Shown piece by piece: positions 1-8,298 of a stretch of DNA of 28,552 nt (position 1 is its first letter; the number at the start of each line of letters is the position of its first letter). The position numbers and the translations under genes are program-made. The notes beneath the pieces are model-generated. The model worked only from the letters and a program-made list of their open reading frames with translations, ran no database searches and was not told where the DNA came from. Source of the stretch: Betaproteobacteria bacterium (lineage in GTDB: Bacteria > Pseudomonadota > Gammaproteobacteria > Burkholderiales > Burkholderiaceae); assembly GCA_009921765.1 (NCBI GenBank), contig RFXC01000023.1:1-28552 (forward strand), in the 5' to 3' direction.

Positions 1-87
1 CCAAGCCCCGCGAGCCCTGCTGCCAACCGGGGCTGGGAGCCGGCGGTGGACCAGCAGCTCGAGCGCCTGGGCGTATTCGCCACCTAG
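1..87 (+). CDS. C-terminal end of an unidentified upstream gene (partial)
   Basis: An open frame enters from the window edge and ends at a TAG at 85-87. Its last residues read GWEPAVDQQLERLGVFAT, which looks like an ordinary soluble protein tail, but I do not recognise the family. Two other + frames are also open here, so the coding call rests mainly on the sensible-looking tail and on the 14-bp palindrome that starts five bases after the stop. No function can be given. Confidence 0.35.
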   Translation, partial: PSPASPAANRGWEPAVDQQLERLGVFAT

Positions 88-91
88 GTCA

Positions 92-105
92 TCCGGGCGC
101 CCGGA
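92..105 (+). terminator. Perfect 14-bp GC palindrome after the upstream gene
   Basis: TCCGGGCGCCCGGA is a perfect inverted repeat placed just after the TAG at 85-87 and before the liuR promoter region. It could form a short stable hairpin at the end of the upstream transcript. No T-tract follows, so it is not a canonical intrinsic terminator. A role in ending or protecting the upstream mRNA is inference. Confidence 0.35.
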
Positions 106-122
106 CGGGGCGTCGATCTCCA

Positions 123-140
123 GTTGACGTAAACGTCAAC
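123..140 (+). promoter_or_regulatory. LiuR operator upstream of liuR (perfect 8-2-8 palindrome)
   Basis: GTTGACGT-AA-ACGTCAAC is a perfect inverted repeat with 8-bp arms and a 2-bp spacer, 19 bp upstream of the liuR start. MerR-family regulators bind such dyads, and LiuR regulators commonly bind an ACGT-centred palindrome upstream of their own gene. A possible -35 (TTGACG, 124-129) lies inside the left arm, with a weak -10 (GATCAT, 147-152) 17 bp downstream, so bound LiuR would touch the promoter. The near-identical site at 593-610 strongly supports the call. Confidence 0.8.
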
Positions 141-159
141 TCGACCGATCATTTCGACC

Positions 160-603
160 ATGCCTACCTACAGCATCGGCGAACTCGCGCGAGAGTTCGA
201 AATCACGCCCAGAACCATTCGTTTCTACGAAGACCAGGGGCTCCTGTCGCCGCGTCGAGTGGGAGCCGGTGCCCGCCAGCGATCGTATTCGCACCGTGAC
301 CGCACGCGTCTGAAGCTCACGCTGCGCGGCAAGCGGCTGGGCTTGTCGCTCTCGGAAATTCGCGATCTCATCGATATGTACGATTCACCCGCTGATACCG
401 CACCACAGCTCACCCGGTTCCTCGAGGTACTGGATCGTCATCGCACCCTGCTCGAGTCGCAGCTTCGCGACCTGAACGAGACCCTGGCCGAAATCCGCGC
501 GCATGAAGATCGTGCCCGGGAGTTGCTCGCGCAGGCTCCAGACCGGCGGCCAGCCACCACGCGAAAGAGTCGGGCCGCCGTTGCCAGACCGGCTTCACGT
601 TAA
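160..603 (+). CDS. liuR: LiuR, MerR-family regulator of leucine/isovalerate catabolism
   Basis: This 147-residue DNA-binding protein has the MerR winged helix-turn-helix at about residues 4-72 (SIGELAREFEITPRTIRFYE, then the GLLSPRR wing) and a dimerisation coiled coil at about 80-125, followed by a basic Ala/Arg/Thr tail. The length and the TPRTIRFYEDQGLLSP signature match LiuR rather than metal-sensing MerR proteins, and no metal-binding cysteines are visible. The family controls liu genes in proteobacteria in response to pathway intermediates. The gene lies directly upstream of liuA and its partners and is flanked by two near-identical operators, the second overlapping its own TAA. No clear ribosome binding site precedes the ATG, and the predicted transcription start lies very close to it. 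Autoregulation is inferred from the operator position. Confidence 0.93.
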   Translation: MPTYSIGELAREFEITPRTIRFYEDQGLLSPRRVGAGARQRSYSHRDRTRLKLTLRGKRLGLSLSEIRDLIDMYDSPADTAPQLTRFLEVLDRHRTLLESQLRDLNETLAEIRAHEDRARELLAQAPDRRPATTRKSRAAVARPASR

Positions 604-610
604 CGTCAAC
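593..610 (+). promoter_or_regulatory. Second LiuR operator, overlapping the liuR stop codon
   Basis: CTTCACGT-TA-ACGTCAAC repeats the geometry of the 123-140 site (8-bp arms, 2-bp spacer). Its right arm is identical and its left arm differs at two positions. The liuR TAA (601-603) lies within it. A further half-site-like GTCAAT follows directly (611-616), giving a short direct repeat of ACGTCA. It is 46 bp upstream of the thioesterase ATG and is best read as the operator of the catabolic operon proper. A promoter beside it cannot be placed with confidence. Confidence 0.72.
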
Positions 611-656
611 GTCAATCCGATTATTCATCCATCGCCCGCCTTGCGCGCCATCGGCC

Positions 657-1139
657 ATGACCAACCCTGTATCCGCCTCATCCCGCGCCCCGGCGCCGCC
701 GGATCCGCGCTTTGAGTCGCGCATCCGGGAAAGCTTTGGCCGCCAGCCGGCCATGACCACCATTGGCGCGCGGCTGGTTCGCGTGGCAGCAGGCGAGGTT
801 GAGATCGAAATGCCCTTCAGCGCCCACATCACCCAGCAGCACGGGTTCATCCACGGCGGCATTCTGGGCACAGCGCTCGACTCGGCCTGCGGATTTGCGT
901 CGCTCACGCTCATGCCGGCTGAGTCCGGCATTCTCACGATCGAGTACAAGCTCAATCTGATCGCGCCCGGCCGGGGCGAGCGCTTCCGTTTCATCGGCCG
1001 CGTGAGGAAGGCCGGTCGAACCATCACGCTGGCCGACGCCGATGCCATCGCCATCGAGGCCTCGGGCCGTGAGCGGCTGGTCGCCACCATGACCGCGACC
1101 GAAATGACAATCACCGGCCGCGACGACGTGCGCAGCTGA
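657..1139 (+). CDS. PaaI-family hotdog-fold acyl-CoA thioesterase
   Basis: This 160-residue protein of the 4HBT/PaaI hotdog family is expected to hydrolyse an acyl-CoA to free acid and CoA in the cytoplasm. The family core is clear: ITQQHGFIHGGI at about residues 58-69 with His66-Gly-Gly, Asp75 in the following helix as the likely catalytic acid, and the LTIEYKLNLIAPGRGERF and GRVRKAGRTITLADAD strands after it. Residues 18-36 (RFESRIRESFGRQPAMTTIG) match the usual family N-terminus, so the ATG at 657 is preferred over the internal ATG at 753 despite a poor ribosome binding site. It is the first gene after the second LiuR operator. The substrate is unknown; relief of CoA trapped as branched-chain or methylcrotonyl intermediates is an inference from context. 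Confidence 0.85.
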   Translation: MTNPVSASSRAPAPPDPRFESRIRESFGRQPAMTTIGARLVRVAAGEVEIEMPFSAHITQQHGFIHGGILGTALDSACGFASLTLMPAESGILTIEYKLNLIAPGRGERFRFIGRVRKAGRTITLADADAIAIEASGRERLVATMTATEMTITGRDDVRS

Positions 1140-1173
1140 GCGCGCCCGGCGGGTAACGGCCCAGCTGGGTGCC

Positions 1174-1179
1174 AAGGAG
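1174..1179 (+). promoter_or_regulatory. Ribosome binding site that decides the liuA start
   Basis: AAGGAG lies 7 bp upstream of the ATG at 1187. It falls inside the coding stretch that would result from the in-frame GTG at 1169, so it argues for 1187 as the true start. Confidence 0.8.
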
Positions 1180-1186
1180 AAAAGTG

Positions 1187-2374
1187 ATGACCGAAATCCC
1201 CGGACTGCAGTTCGAACTGGGCGAGGATGTGCAGATGCTTCGAGAGGCGCTGCGCGCCTTCGTTGCCCGCGAAATCACGCCACGGGCAGGGGAGATCGAT
1301 CGCACCGACCAATTCCCCATGGATCTTTGGCGCAAGTTCGGCGAACTGGGCGTACTCGGGATCACGGTGCCTGAAAGCCAGGGCGGCGCGGGTCTGGGCT
1401 ACCTTGCGCACATCGTTGCCATGGAGGAAATTTCCCGTGGTTCGGCCTCGGTGGGCCTGTCCTACGGTGCCCACTCCAATCTGTGCGTCAACCAGATCTC
1501 GCGAAACGGCACCGATGCGCAGCGCGCGCGCTATCTGCCCGGCCTCATCTCGGGCGAGAAAATCGGCGCGCTCGCCATGTCCGAACCCAATGCCGGTTCT
1601 GATGTGATGTCGATGCGGCTGCGCGCCGAGTTCAAGGGCGATCGATGGGTTCTGAATGGCAGCAAGATGTGGATCACCAACGGCCCCGACGCCGATGTGC
1701 TGATCATCTACGCAAAAAATGACTTCGAGGCGGGCGCGCGCGGCGTGACCGCGTTTCTGGTCGAGAAGCATTTCAAGGGTTTTTCGGTCGCGCAAAAGCT
1801 CGACAAGCTCGGCATGCGCGGCAGCCACACCGGCGAACTGGTATTCGACAACTGCGAGGTGCCGGCTGAAAACGTGCTCGGTGGGCTCGGTTCTGGCGCA
1901 CGGGTGCTGATGAGTGGGCTCGATTTCGAGCGCGCGGTGCTTTCGGGTGGCCCGCTTGGCATCATGCAGGCCTGCATGGATGTGGTGATCCCCTATGTGC
2001 ATGAGCGCAAGCAGTTCGGCCAGCCGATCGGCGAATTTCAGCTCATGCAGGGCAAGCTCGCCGACATGTATTCCACCATGATGGCGTGTCGTGCCTATGT
2101 CTACGCGGTGGGCAGGCAGTGCGATCGCACCCGCGACGGCTCGGTTGATGTGCGAAGCCTTCGGAAAGACGCCGCTGCAGCAATTCTCTATTCAGCCGAA
2201 AAGGCCACCTGGATGGCAGGCGAGGCGCTTCAGTGCCTGGGGGGCAACGGCTACATCAACGACATGCCCACCGGCCGGCTGTGGCGCGACGCCAAACTCT
2301 ATGAGATCGGTGCCGGCACCTCCGAGATCCGGCGCATGCTGATCGGCCGCGAACTGTTTGCCGATACCCGGTAA
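1187..2374 (+). CDS. liuA: Isovaleryl-CoA dehydrogenase
   Basis: This 395-residue FAD-dependent acyl-CoA dehydrogenase oxidises isovaleryl-CoA to 3-methylcrotonyl-CoA, the first committed CoA step of leucine breakdown, passing electrons to electron-transfer flavoprotein. The family blocks are visible: [19 protein letters not shown], and the C-terminal [32 protein letters not shown]. The residue at the usual catalytic-base position near the C-terminus is Ala (YEIGAGTSE), while Glu248 sits in [15 protein letters not shown]. That relocation of the base is the hallmark of isovaleryl-CoA dehydrogenases, so the substrate call is firm. The ATG at 1187 has a good ribosome binding site and gives the typical N-terminus. 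It is preferred over the GTG at 1169. Confidence 0.95.
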   Translation: MTEIPGLQFELGEDVQMLREALRAFVAREITPRAGEIDRTDQFPMDLWRKFGELGVLGITVPESQGGAGLGYLAHIVAMEEISRGSASVGLSYGAHSNLCVNQISRNGTDAQRARYLPGLISGEKIGALAMSEPNAGSDVMSMRLRAEFKGDRWVLNGSKMWITNGPDADVLIIYAKNDFEAGARGVTAFLVEKHFKGFSVAQKLDKLGMRGSHTGELVFDNCEVPAENVLGGLGSGARVLMSGLDFERAVLSGGPLGIMQACMDVVIPYVHERKQFGQPIGEFQLMQGKLADMYSTMMACRAYVYAVGRQCDRTRDGSVDVRSLRKDAAAAILYSAEKATWMAGEALQCLGGNGYINDMPTGRLWRDAKLYEIGAGTSEIRRMLIGRELFADTR

Positions 2375-2413
2375 GCGGAACCCGTCCCCGCGCATCACCA
2401 ATCGTTGCCCCAC

Positions 2414-4261
2414 ATGCCCCGCTCAGCCACCTCTCACCTTGTGCGCGCGCCTGCGTCGGCCGCCGACGCGGAGCGTCCCCATGGGCGAGCGGCGGCGCCG
2501 GTCGATGAGGGCGAAACACGCGCGGCGGCGATCGCCGCGATGGTGCTCGCGGGCTTTGACCGGCACTACGCGCTTTTTCGCTACAACGCCCAGCAGGCCA
2601 AGGCGCGCTGGGAGCATGGTGACTGGCACGGCATTCGGCGGCTTGCCCGCGAGCGCATCGAGTTCTATGACCTGCGGGTGCGCGAGGCCGTGTCGCGACT
2701 GGAATCGGGCTTTGCGCAGTCCGAGCTCACCGAGGGCATCTGGTCACAGGTGAAGCGGCACTATGTGGGGGCGCTCTCCGAGCACCGCCAGCCCGAACTG
2801 GCCGAGTCGTTTTTCAATTCGGTGAGCACCAAGATCCTGCACCGTAGCTATTTCCGGAACGATTTCATTTTTGTCCGGCCGGCCGTATCCACCGAGCATC
2901 TCGATGCCGATCCGCCATCGTGGCGGGTTTATTACCCGCATGTGTCGGGGCTTGCCGCGGCGTTGCGGTCGCTTCTCATCGACCTGGGTCTCGCCTGCCC
3001 CTATGTCGATGCCGAGCGTGATGTGGCGCGCATGGAGCGGGCGCTCGCAGCCGAATTCGGCGAACGGTTCGAGCCTGCGGCCGATTGGCAGATCCAGGTG
3101 CTGAGGACCCTTTTTTTCCGCAACAAGGGGGCCTACCTGATTGGCCGCATCATCGACGATGGTGAGGTTCGGCCCTTTGTGGTGCCGTGGCTGCGCGATT
3201 CACGGGGCCGTGCCTATGCCGATGCGATGCTGTTTGGCGAGGCCCGGATCGAGGCGCTGTTCAATTTCTCGCGGGCCTATTTCATGGTCGACATGGATGT
3301 GCCCTCGGCCTATGTGCGCTTTCTGCGCAGCCTCATGCCGGCCAAGCCCGAGTCCGAGCTCTACACCATGCTGGGACTGCACAAGCAGGGCAAGACGCTC
3401 TTCTACCGCGACCTGCTGCATCATCTGCGCCATTCGCATGATCGCTTCATGGCAGCGCCCGGCATCCGCGGGTTGGTCATGGCGGTGTTTACGCTGCCGT
3501 CGTTTCCCTATGTGTTCAAGCTCATCAAGGATCGCCGCTCAAAGGAGGTCTCGCGCGAGTTCATCCAGGGCCGCTACCAGATGGTGAAGCTGCACGACCG
3601 GGTGGGCCGCATGGCCGACACCTGGGAATATTCCGACGTGCCGTTTCCGCGCGAGCGTTTCGATCCTGCGTTGCTTGCCGAGCTGCGCGAGGCCGCACCT
3701 TCGCTCATTGAAGACGACGGCGAGTCGGTGGTGATCCGGCACCTCTATATCGAGCGCCGCATGACCCCGCTCAACCTTCACCTCGAGCGATCGAGCGATG
3801 CCGAGCGCGAGCGCGCGATCATCGAGTATGGCAACGCCATTCGCGAGATGGTTGCGGCCAACATCTTTCCGGGCGACATGCTCTACAAGAATTTCGGTGT
3901 CACGCGCCAGGGCCGCATCGTGTTCTATGACTACGACGAGGTCGCCTACCTCACCGACTGCAATTTCCGGGAAATTCCGCCGGCACGCACGCCCGAAGAC
4001 GAAATGGCGAGCGAGCCCTGGTATGCGGTAGGCCCGAATGATGTCTTTCCCGAAGAGTTCGGCACCTTTCTCCTCGGGCATCCGGCGATCCGTGCTGTGT
4101 TCACGGCTCACCACGGCGAGTTGCTCGAGGCGGGCTTCTGGCGCGCCCGCCAGGCGCGCATCCGCGAGGGCGTGCTCGAGGACGTCTTTCCGTATCCGGA
4201 GGCGCTTCGCTTCCGTCATGTTTCCGATCCAGACATTCCCAACCAGGAGAATCTCAAATGA
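2414..4261 (+). CDS. aceK: Isocitrate dehydrogenase kinase/phosphatase
   Basis: This 615-residue bifunctional enzyme phosphorylates and dephosphorylates isocitrate dehydrogenase, diverting isocitrate from the TCA cycle into the glyoxylate shunt. The N-terminal regulatory domain (GFDRHYALFRYNAQQAK, then ERIEFYDLRVREAV) is followed by the kinase-like domain: ATP-site motif LPSFPYVFKLIKDR with Lys369, GNAIREMVAANIFPGDMLYKNFG, and FYDYDEVAYLTDCNF with Asp506 and Asp508 as the likely catalytic/metal pair. Length is normal for the family. The ATG at 2414 lacks a clear ribosome binding site; a TTG at 2405 is possible but less likely. The TGA overlaps the thiolase ATG (ATGA), which suggests translational coupling. 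Its place in a leucine operon, away from aceA/aceB, is notable and fits a pathway that ends in C2 units. Confidence 0.96.
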   Translation: MPRSATSHLVRAPASAADAERPHGRAAAPVDEGETRAAAIAAMVLAGFDRHYALFRYNAQQAKARWEHGDWHGIRRLARERIEFYDLRVREAVSRLESGFAQSELTEGIWSQVKRHYVGALSEHRQPELAESFFNSVSTKILHRSYFRNDFIFVRPAVSTEHLDADPPSWRVYYPHVSGLAAALRSLLIDLGLACPYVDAERDVARMERALAAEFGERFEPAADWQIQVLRTLFFRNKGAYLIGRIIDDGEVRPFVVPWLRDSRGRAYADAMLFGEARIEALFNFSRAYFMVDMDVPSAYVRFLRSLMPAKPESELYTMLGLHKQGKTLFYRDLLHHLRHSHDRFMAAPGIRGLVMAVFTLPSFPYVFKLIKDRRSKEVSREFIQGRYQMVKLHDRVGRMADTWEYSDVPFPRERFDPALLAELREAAPSLIEDDGESVVIRHLYIERRMTPLNLHLERSSDAERERAIIEYGNAIREMVAANIFPGDMLYKNFGVTRQGRIVFYDYDEVAYLTDCNFREIPPARTPEDEMASEPWYAVGPNDVFPEEFGTFLLGHPAIRAVFTAHHGELLEAGFWRARQARIREGVLEDVFPYPEALRFRHVSDPDIPNQENLK

Positions 4262-5454
4262 ATGACCCCGTCGTTATCGTTTCAGTTGCGCGCACCCCCA
4301 TCGGCAGCATGGTGGGTGAGCTGTCTGGCTTTGCCGGCCACCAGCTGGGCTCGCATGCCATCAAGGCGGCGGTGGCCCGCGCGGGGATCGCGCCCGAGCA
4401 GGTGCAGGAGGTGATCATGGGCTGCGTGCTGCCGGCTGGTCAGGGCCAGGCGCCGGCGCGTCAGGCCACGCTAGGCGCGGGGCTGCCGCGCTCAACCGGC
4501 GCGACCACCCTCAACAAGGTTTGTGGCTCGGGCATGAAGGCCGCCATGTTCGCGCATGATCTGCTGGTCGCGGGCAGCGCCGAGATTGTGGTGGCGGGCG
4601 GCATGGAGAGCATGAGCAACGCCCCCTACATGATGCTGAAAGGCCGGGGCGGCTATCGCTATGGCCACGGTACCCTCTTCGATCACATGGCCCTTGACGG
4701 TCTGGAAGACGCCTACGAGAAAACGCCCAACGGGGGCGGCAAGTCAATGGGCCAGTTCGCCGAAGACTGTGCAGGCAAATACGCCTTCACCCGAGAGGAG
4801 CAGGATGCCTACGCGATCGAATCCACCCGTCGTGCCGTGGCCGCCAACACCGACGGCAGTTTTGCCTGGGAGATCGCGCCGGTTACCGTGGCCGGCAGGA
4901 AGGGCGATGTGGAGATTGCGCGCGATGAGGCACCCTTCAAGGCCAACGTCGACAAGATTCCCTCGCTCAAGCCCGCCTTCCGGAAGGACGGTACGGTGAC
5001 CGCCGCCACGTCCTCGTCCATCTCCGACGGCGCGGCCGCGCTCGTCATGATGCGCGCCTCCACGGCTGCACGCCTGGGTGCCAAGCCCCTTGCGCGGTTG
5101 GTGGCACACGCCACGCATTCGCAGGAGCCGCAGTGGTTTACCACCGCACCGGTTGGCGCGATCGAGAAGCTCTACGCCAAGACCGGCTGGACCACCGACT
5201 CGGTCGACCTGTTCGAAATCAATGAGGCGTTTGCGGTGGTGGCGATGGCTGCCATGCGCGATCATGGCATCCCGCATGCCAAGGTCAATGTCAATGGCGG
5301 TGCCTGCGCGCTCGGCCATCCGATCGGTGCGTCCGGTGCGCGGCTGATCGTCACGCTGATTGGGGCGCTCCGGGCGCGCGGCGGCAAGCGGGGCGTGGCC
5401 TCGCTTTGCATCGGCGGCGGCGAAGCCACCGCGGTGGCTCTCGAGATGCTGTAA
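4258..5454 (+). CDS. Acetyl-CoA C-acetyltransferase (thiolase)
   Basis: This 398-residue thiolase interconverts two acetyl-CoA with acetoacetyl-CoA and CoA. All active-site elements are present: nucleophile Cys89 in [10 protein letters not shown], His354 in [16 protein letters not shown], and Cys384 in [10 protein letters not shown]. The active-site sequence is that of the acetoacetyl-CoA class (PhaA/AtoB-like) rather than beta-ketoadipyl-CoA thiolases. A good ribosome binding site (AGGAGA, 4245-4250) lies inside the end of aceK, and the genes overlap by 4 bp. In this operon it would cleave acetoacetyl-CoA formed from the acetoacetate released by HMG-CoA lyase. The enzyme activating acetoacetate (CoA-transferase or synthetase) is not in the window. 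Confidence 0.93.
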   Translation: MNDPVVIVSVARTPIGSMVGELSGFAGHQLGSHAIKAAVARAGIAPEQVQEVIMGCVLPAGQGQAPARQATLGAGLPRSTGATTLNKVCGSGMKAAMFAHDLLVAGSAEIVVAGGMESMSNAPYMMLKGRGGYRYGHGTLFDHMALDGLEDAYEKTPNGGGKSMGQFAEDCAGKYAFTREEQDAYAIESTRRAVAANTDGSFAWEIAPVTVAGRKGDVEIARDEAPFKANVDKIPSLKPAFRKDGTVTAATSSSISDGAAALVMMRASTAARLGAKPLARLVAHATHSQEPQWFTTAPVGAIEKLYAKTGWTTDSVDLFEINEAFAVVAMAAMRDHGIPHAKVNVNGGACALGHPIGASGARLIVTLIGALRARGGKRGVASLCIGGGEATAVALEML

Positions 5455-5469
5455 GCCGCGGCGCCATCC

Positions 5470-6603
5470 ATGCTGCTCACCGAAGACCATCGGCTGATTC
5501 GCGACGCGGTCCGCGACTATGTTCGCGACCATGTCGCGCCGCACGCCGCACACTGGGACCGCCACGACACTTTCCCGCGCGAGGCGCTCGCGGGGCTCGC
5601 TGCGCTCGGCTGCTACGGCGTCGCCGTGCCCGAGCGCTGGGGCGGCGCCGGGCTCGACTATGTATCGCTTGCGCTCGTGATCGAGGAGATCGCCGCGGGC
5701 GATGGCGGCACCTCCACCATCGTTTCGGTCAACAACTGTCCGGTCTGTTCGATCCTGCTTGCCTGGGGCTCGGAGGCGCAGAAGGCGCGCTGGCTCACCC
5801 CGCTCGCCTCGGGTGCAATGCTGGGCGCGTTCTGCCTCACCGAACCGCAGGTGGGGTCGGACGCGTCGGCGCTTCGCACCACCGCACGGCTGGACGGTGA
5901 TCACTGGGTGCTCGACGGCGTGAAGCAGTTCATCACCTCGGGCGCCAACGGTGATGTGGCGATCGTGATGGCGGTGACCGACCGCGAGGCGGGAAAGCGC
6001 GGCATCTCTGCTTTTCTGGTGCCCACCAACAGCCCTGGTTATCGGGTGGCGCACATCGAGAAGAAGCTTGGCCAGCATTCGTCTGACACCGCACAGATTG
6101 CGCTCGAGGGCTGCCGGGTGCCCGCCGAGAACCTGATCGGCGAGCCCGGCCAGGGCTATCGCATTGCGCTCTCCGGGCTCGAGGGCGGGCGGATCGGCAT
6201 TGCCTCGCAGTCGGTGGGCATGGCGCGCGCTGCGTTCGAGGCGGCGCTTCGCTATGCGCACGAGCGCGAGGCCTTCGGCTCGGCGATCTTCAATCACCAG
6301 GCGGTGCAGTTCCGGCTCGCCGATATGGCGACGGGGCTTGAAGCGGCGCGACAGCTGATTCTTCACGCGGCCGCGCTCAAGGATGCGGGCAAGCCCTGCC
6401 TGAAGGAAGCCGCCATGGCCAAGCTCTTCGCCTCCGAAACCGCGGAGAAAATCTGCTCGGACGCGATCCAGATTCATGGCGGCTATGGCTATGTCAATGA
6501 CTTCCCGGTTGAACGGATTTATCGCGATGTGCGTGTCTGCCAGATCTATGAGGGCACGAGCGACATTCAGCGAATCCTGATCGGCCGGGCGCTTGCCGAA
6601 TGA
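5470..6603 (+). CDS. Second acyl-CoA dehydrogenase (short-chain or branched-chain type)
   Basis: This 377-residue FAD-dependent acyl-CoA dehydrogenase has [25 protein letters not shown] and the C-terminal [34 protein letters not shown]. Glu361 in YEGTSDIQ occupies the canonical catalytic-base position used by butyryl- and medium-chain enzymes, so it is clearly distinct from LiuA. Length is typical. It starts 15 bp after the thiolase stop and belongs to the same operon. The substrate cannot be read from sequence; butyryl-CoA or another short or branched acyl-CoA (for example from isoleucine or valine) is plausible. The neighbouring thiolase would suit a short-chain beta-oxidation role. Confidence 0.9.
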   Translation: MLLTEDHRLIRDAVRDYVRDHVAPHAAHWDRHDTFPREALAGLAALGCYGVAVPERWGGAGLDYVSLALVIEEIAAGDGGTSTIVSVNNCPVCSILLAWGSEAQKARWLTPLASGAMLGAFCLTEPQVGSDASALRTTARLDGDHWVLDGVKQFITSGANGDVAIVMAVTDREAGKRGISAFLVPTNSPGYRVAHIEKKLGQHSSDTAQIALEGCRVPAENLIGEPGQGYRIALSGLEGGRIGIASQSVGMARAAFEAALRYAHEREAFGSAIFNHQAVQFRLADMATGLEAARQLILHAAALKDAGKPCLKEAAMAKLFASETAEKICSDAIQIHGGYGYVNDFPVERIYRDVRVCQIYEGTSDIQRILIGRALAE

Positions 6604-6679
6604 TCATGCGTAGTACGCGCGCCGTCACAGTGCCGGTCCGGCCGCGTACCCATTTTTTGCCTGTCGAGGATCGCCCGTC
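6604..6679 (+). other. Largest gap inside the catabolic run, with a small dyad
   Basis: These 76 bp between the second acyl-CoA dehydrogenase and liuB contain a perfect dyad, GCGTA-G-TACGC (6608-6618), and a run of six T (6653-6658) that no stable stem directly precedes. GAGGA at 6666-6670 serves as the liuB ribosome binding site. No copy of the LiuR palindrome is present. An internal promoter is possible but I cannot place one. Confidence 0.3.
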
Positions 6680-8287
6680 ATGTCTCAGATAGTCAGCAAG
6701 CTCGACCCGGCAGGCGCCGATTTTTCCGCCCACGCGCAGGCCATGCGCACGCTTGTGGGCGATCTGCGCGAGAAGGTGAGACACGCCGCCTCAGGCGGCG
6801 GCGAAACCGCGCGCGCGCGCCATGTCGCGCGCGGCAAGCTCCTTCCGCGCGAACGCATCGAGCGGCTGCTCGATCCCGGCTCGCCCTTTCTCGAGCTCTC
6901 GCCGCTTGCGGCTTACGGCATGTATGGCGATGAGGCGCCGTGTGCGGGCATCATTACCGGCATCGGTCGGGTGAGCGGTCAGGAGTGCGTGATCGTCTGT
7001 AATGACGCCACGGTGAAGGGCGGCACCTACTACCCGGTCACGGTGAAAAAGCATCTGCGGGCGCAGGAAGTCGCGCGCGACAATCGTCTGCCCTGCATTT
7101 ACCTGGTGGATTCAGGTGGCGCCAACCTGCCCAATCAGGACGAAGTGTTTCCCGATCGCGAGCACTTCGGCCGCATCTTCTACAACCAGGCGACGATGTC
7201 GGCCGAGGGTATCGCGCAGATTGCTGTGGTGATGGGCTCGTGCACCGCGGGCGGCGCCTATGTGCCTGCGATGAGCGATGAGGCGGTGATTGTGCGCAAC
7301 CAGGGCACCATTTTTCTGGGTGGCCCGCCGCTGGTGAAGGCTGCCACCGGCGAGGAGGTGAGTGCCGAGGACCTGGGCGGGGGCGATGTGCACACGCGGC
7401 TCTCGGGGGTGGCCGATCATCTGGCCGCCAACGACGAGCATGCGCTTGCCATCGCCCGATCGATCGTGGCCACGCTCAACCGTAACAAGCGGATCGAGCT
7501 TGCCTGCCGCGCGCCGCGGCCGCCCGTCTATGCGGCCGAGGAGTTGCTGGGGGTCATTCCCACTGACGCGCGCAAATCGTTCGATGTGCGCGAGATCATC
7601 GCGCGGGTCGTCGACGGCTCTGAATTCGATGAATTCAAACCCCGTTACGGCAGCACGCTGGTGACCGGCTTTGCCTGGATCGAGGGCATGCCGGTGGGGA
7701 TTGTGGCCAACAACGGCATCCTGTTTTCCGAATCGGCGGCCAAGGGCGCGCACTTCATCGAACTCTGCGCGCAGCGCCGCGTGCCGCTCGTGTTTCTGCA
7801 GAACATCACCGGCTTCATGGTGGGCCGAAAATACGAGAATGAGGGCATTGCCCGTGCCGGCGCGAAGCTCGTCACCGCGGTGGCCTGCGCACAGGTGCCC
7901 AAGTTCACGGTAATCATTGGCGGCTCCTTTGGCGCGGGCAACTACGGCATGTGCGGCCGCGCGTATTCGCCGCGCTTTCTCTGGATGTGGCCCAACGCCC
8001 GCATTAGCGTGATGGGTGGCGAACAGGCCGCCTCGGTGCTCGCCACCGTCCGTCGCGATGGAATCGAATCGCGCGGCGGGCATTGGAGCGCCGACGAGGA
8101 GGAAGCCTTTCGTGCGCCGATCCGCGAGCAGTACGAGCGCCAGGGCCATCCCTATTACGCGAGCGCAAGGCTCTGGGATGACGGCATCATCGATCCGGTC
8201 GACACCCGTCGGGTGCTGGCGCTGGGTTTGTCCGCGGCGCTCAATGCGCCGATTCCGCCGACCCGGTTCGGCGTCTTCCGCATGTAA
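6680..8287 (+). CDS. liuB: Methylcrotonyl-CoA carboxylase, carboxyltransferase (beta) subunit
   Basis: This 535-residue carboxyltransferase subunit moves the carboxyl group from carboxybiotin to 3-methylcrotonyl-CoA, giving 3-methylglutaconyl-CoA. The N-terminal half has [58 protein letters not shown] and [17 protein letters not shown]. The C-terminal half has [17 protein letters not shown] and [40 protein letters not shown]. These are specific to the methylcrotonyl class rather than propionyl-CoA carboxylase. GAGGA is 9 bp upstream of the ATG. Only 11 bp separate it from liuD; the canonical order places liuC between them, and it is missing here. Confidence 0.95.
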   Translation: MSQIVSKLDPAGADFSAHAQAMRTLVGDLREKVRHAASGGGETARARHVARGKLLPRERIERLLDPGSPFLELSPLAAYGMYGDEAPCAGIITGIGRVSGQECVIVCNDATVKGGTYYPVTVKKHLRAQEVARDNRLPCIYLVDSGGANLPNQDEVFPDREHFGRIFYNQATMSAEGIAQIAVVMGSCTAGGAYVPAMSDEAVIVRNQGTIFLGGPPLVKAATGEEVSAEDLGGGDVHTRLSGVADHLAANDEHALAIARSIVATLNRNKRIELACRAPRPPVYAAEELLGVIPTDARKSFDVREIIARVVDGSEFDEFKPRYGSTLVTGFAWIEGMPVGIVANNGILFSESAAKGAHFIELCAQRRVPLVFLQNITGFMVGRKYENEGIARAGAKLVTAVACAQVPKFTVIIGGSFGAGNYGMCGRAYSPRFLWMWPNARISVMGGEQAASVLATVRRDGIESRGGHWSADEEEAFRAPIREQYERQGHPYYASARLWDDGIIDPVDTRRVLALGLSAALNAPIPPTRFGVFRM

Positions 8288-8298
8288 GGCGGTCCGCT

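Noticed and set aside
410..2002. Long - strand open frame of 530 codons opposite liuR, the thioesterase and liuA
   Set aside because: It mirrors high-GC codon bias of the + strand genes; its composition is rich in His, Arg and Ala without any domain, and the + strand proteins are unmistakable.
4744..6477. Long - strand open frame of 577 codons opposite the thiolase and second acyl-CoA dehydrogenase
   Set aside because: Shadow frame with no recognisable motif; both + strand genes carry complete active sites.
6653..6658. Run of six T between the acyl-CoA dehydrogenase and liuB as an intrinsic terminator
   Set aside because: No stable stem lies directly before it, and co-directional pathway genes continue on both sides.
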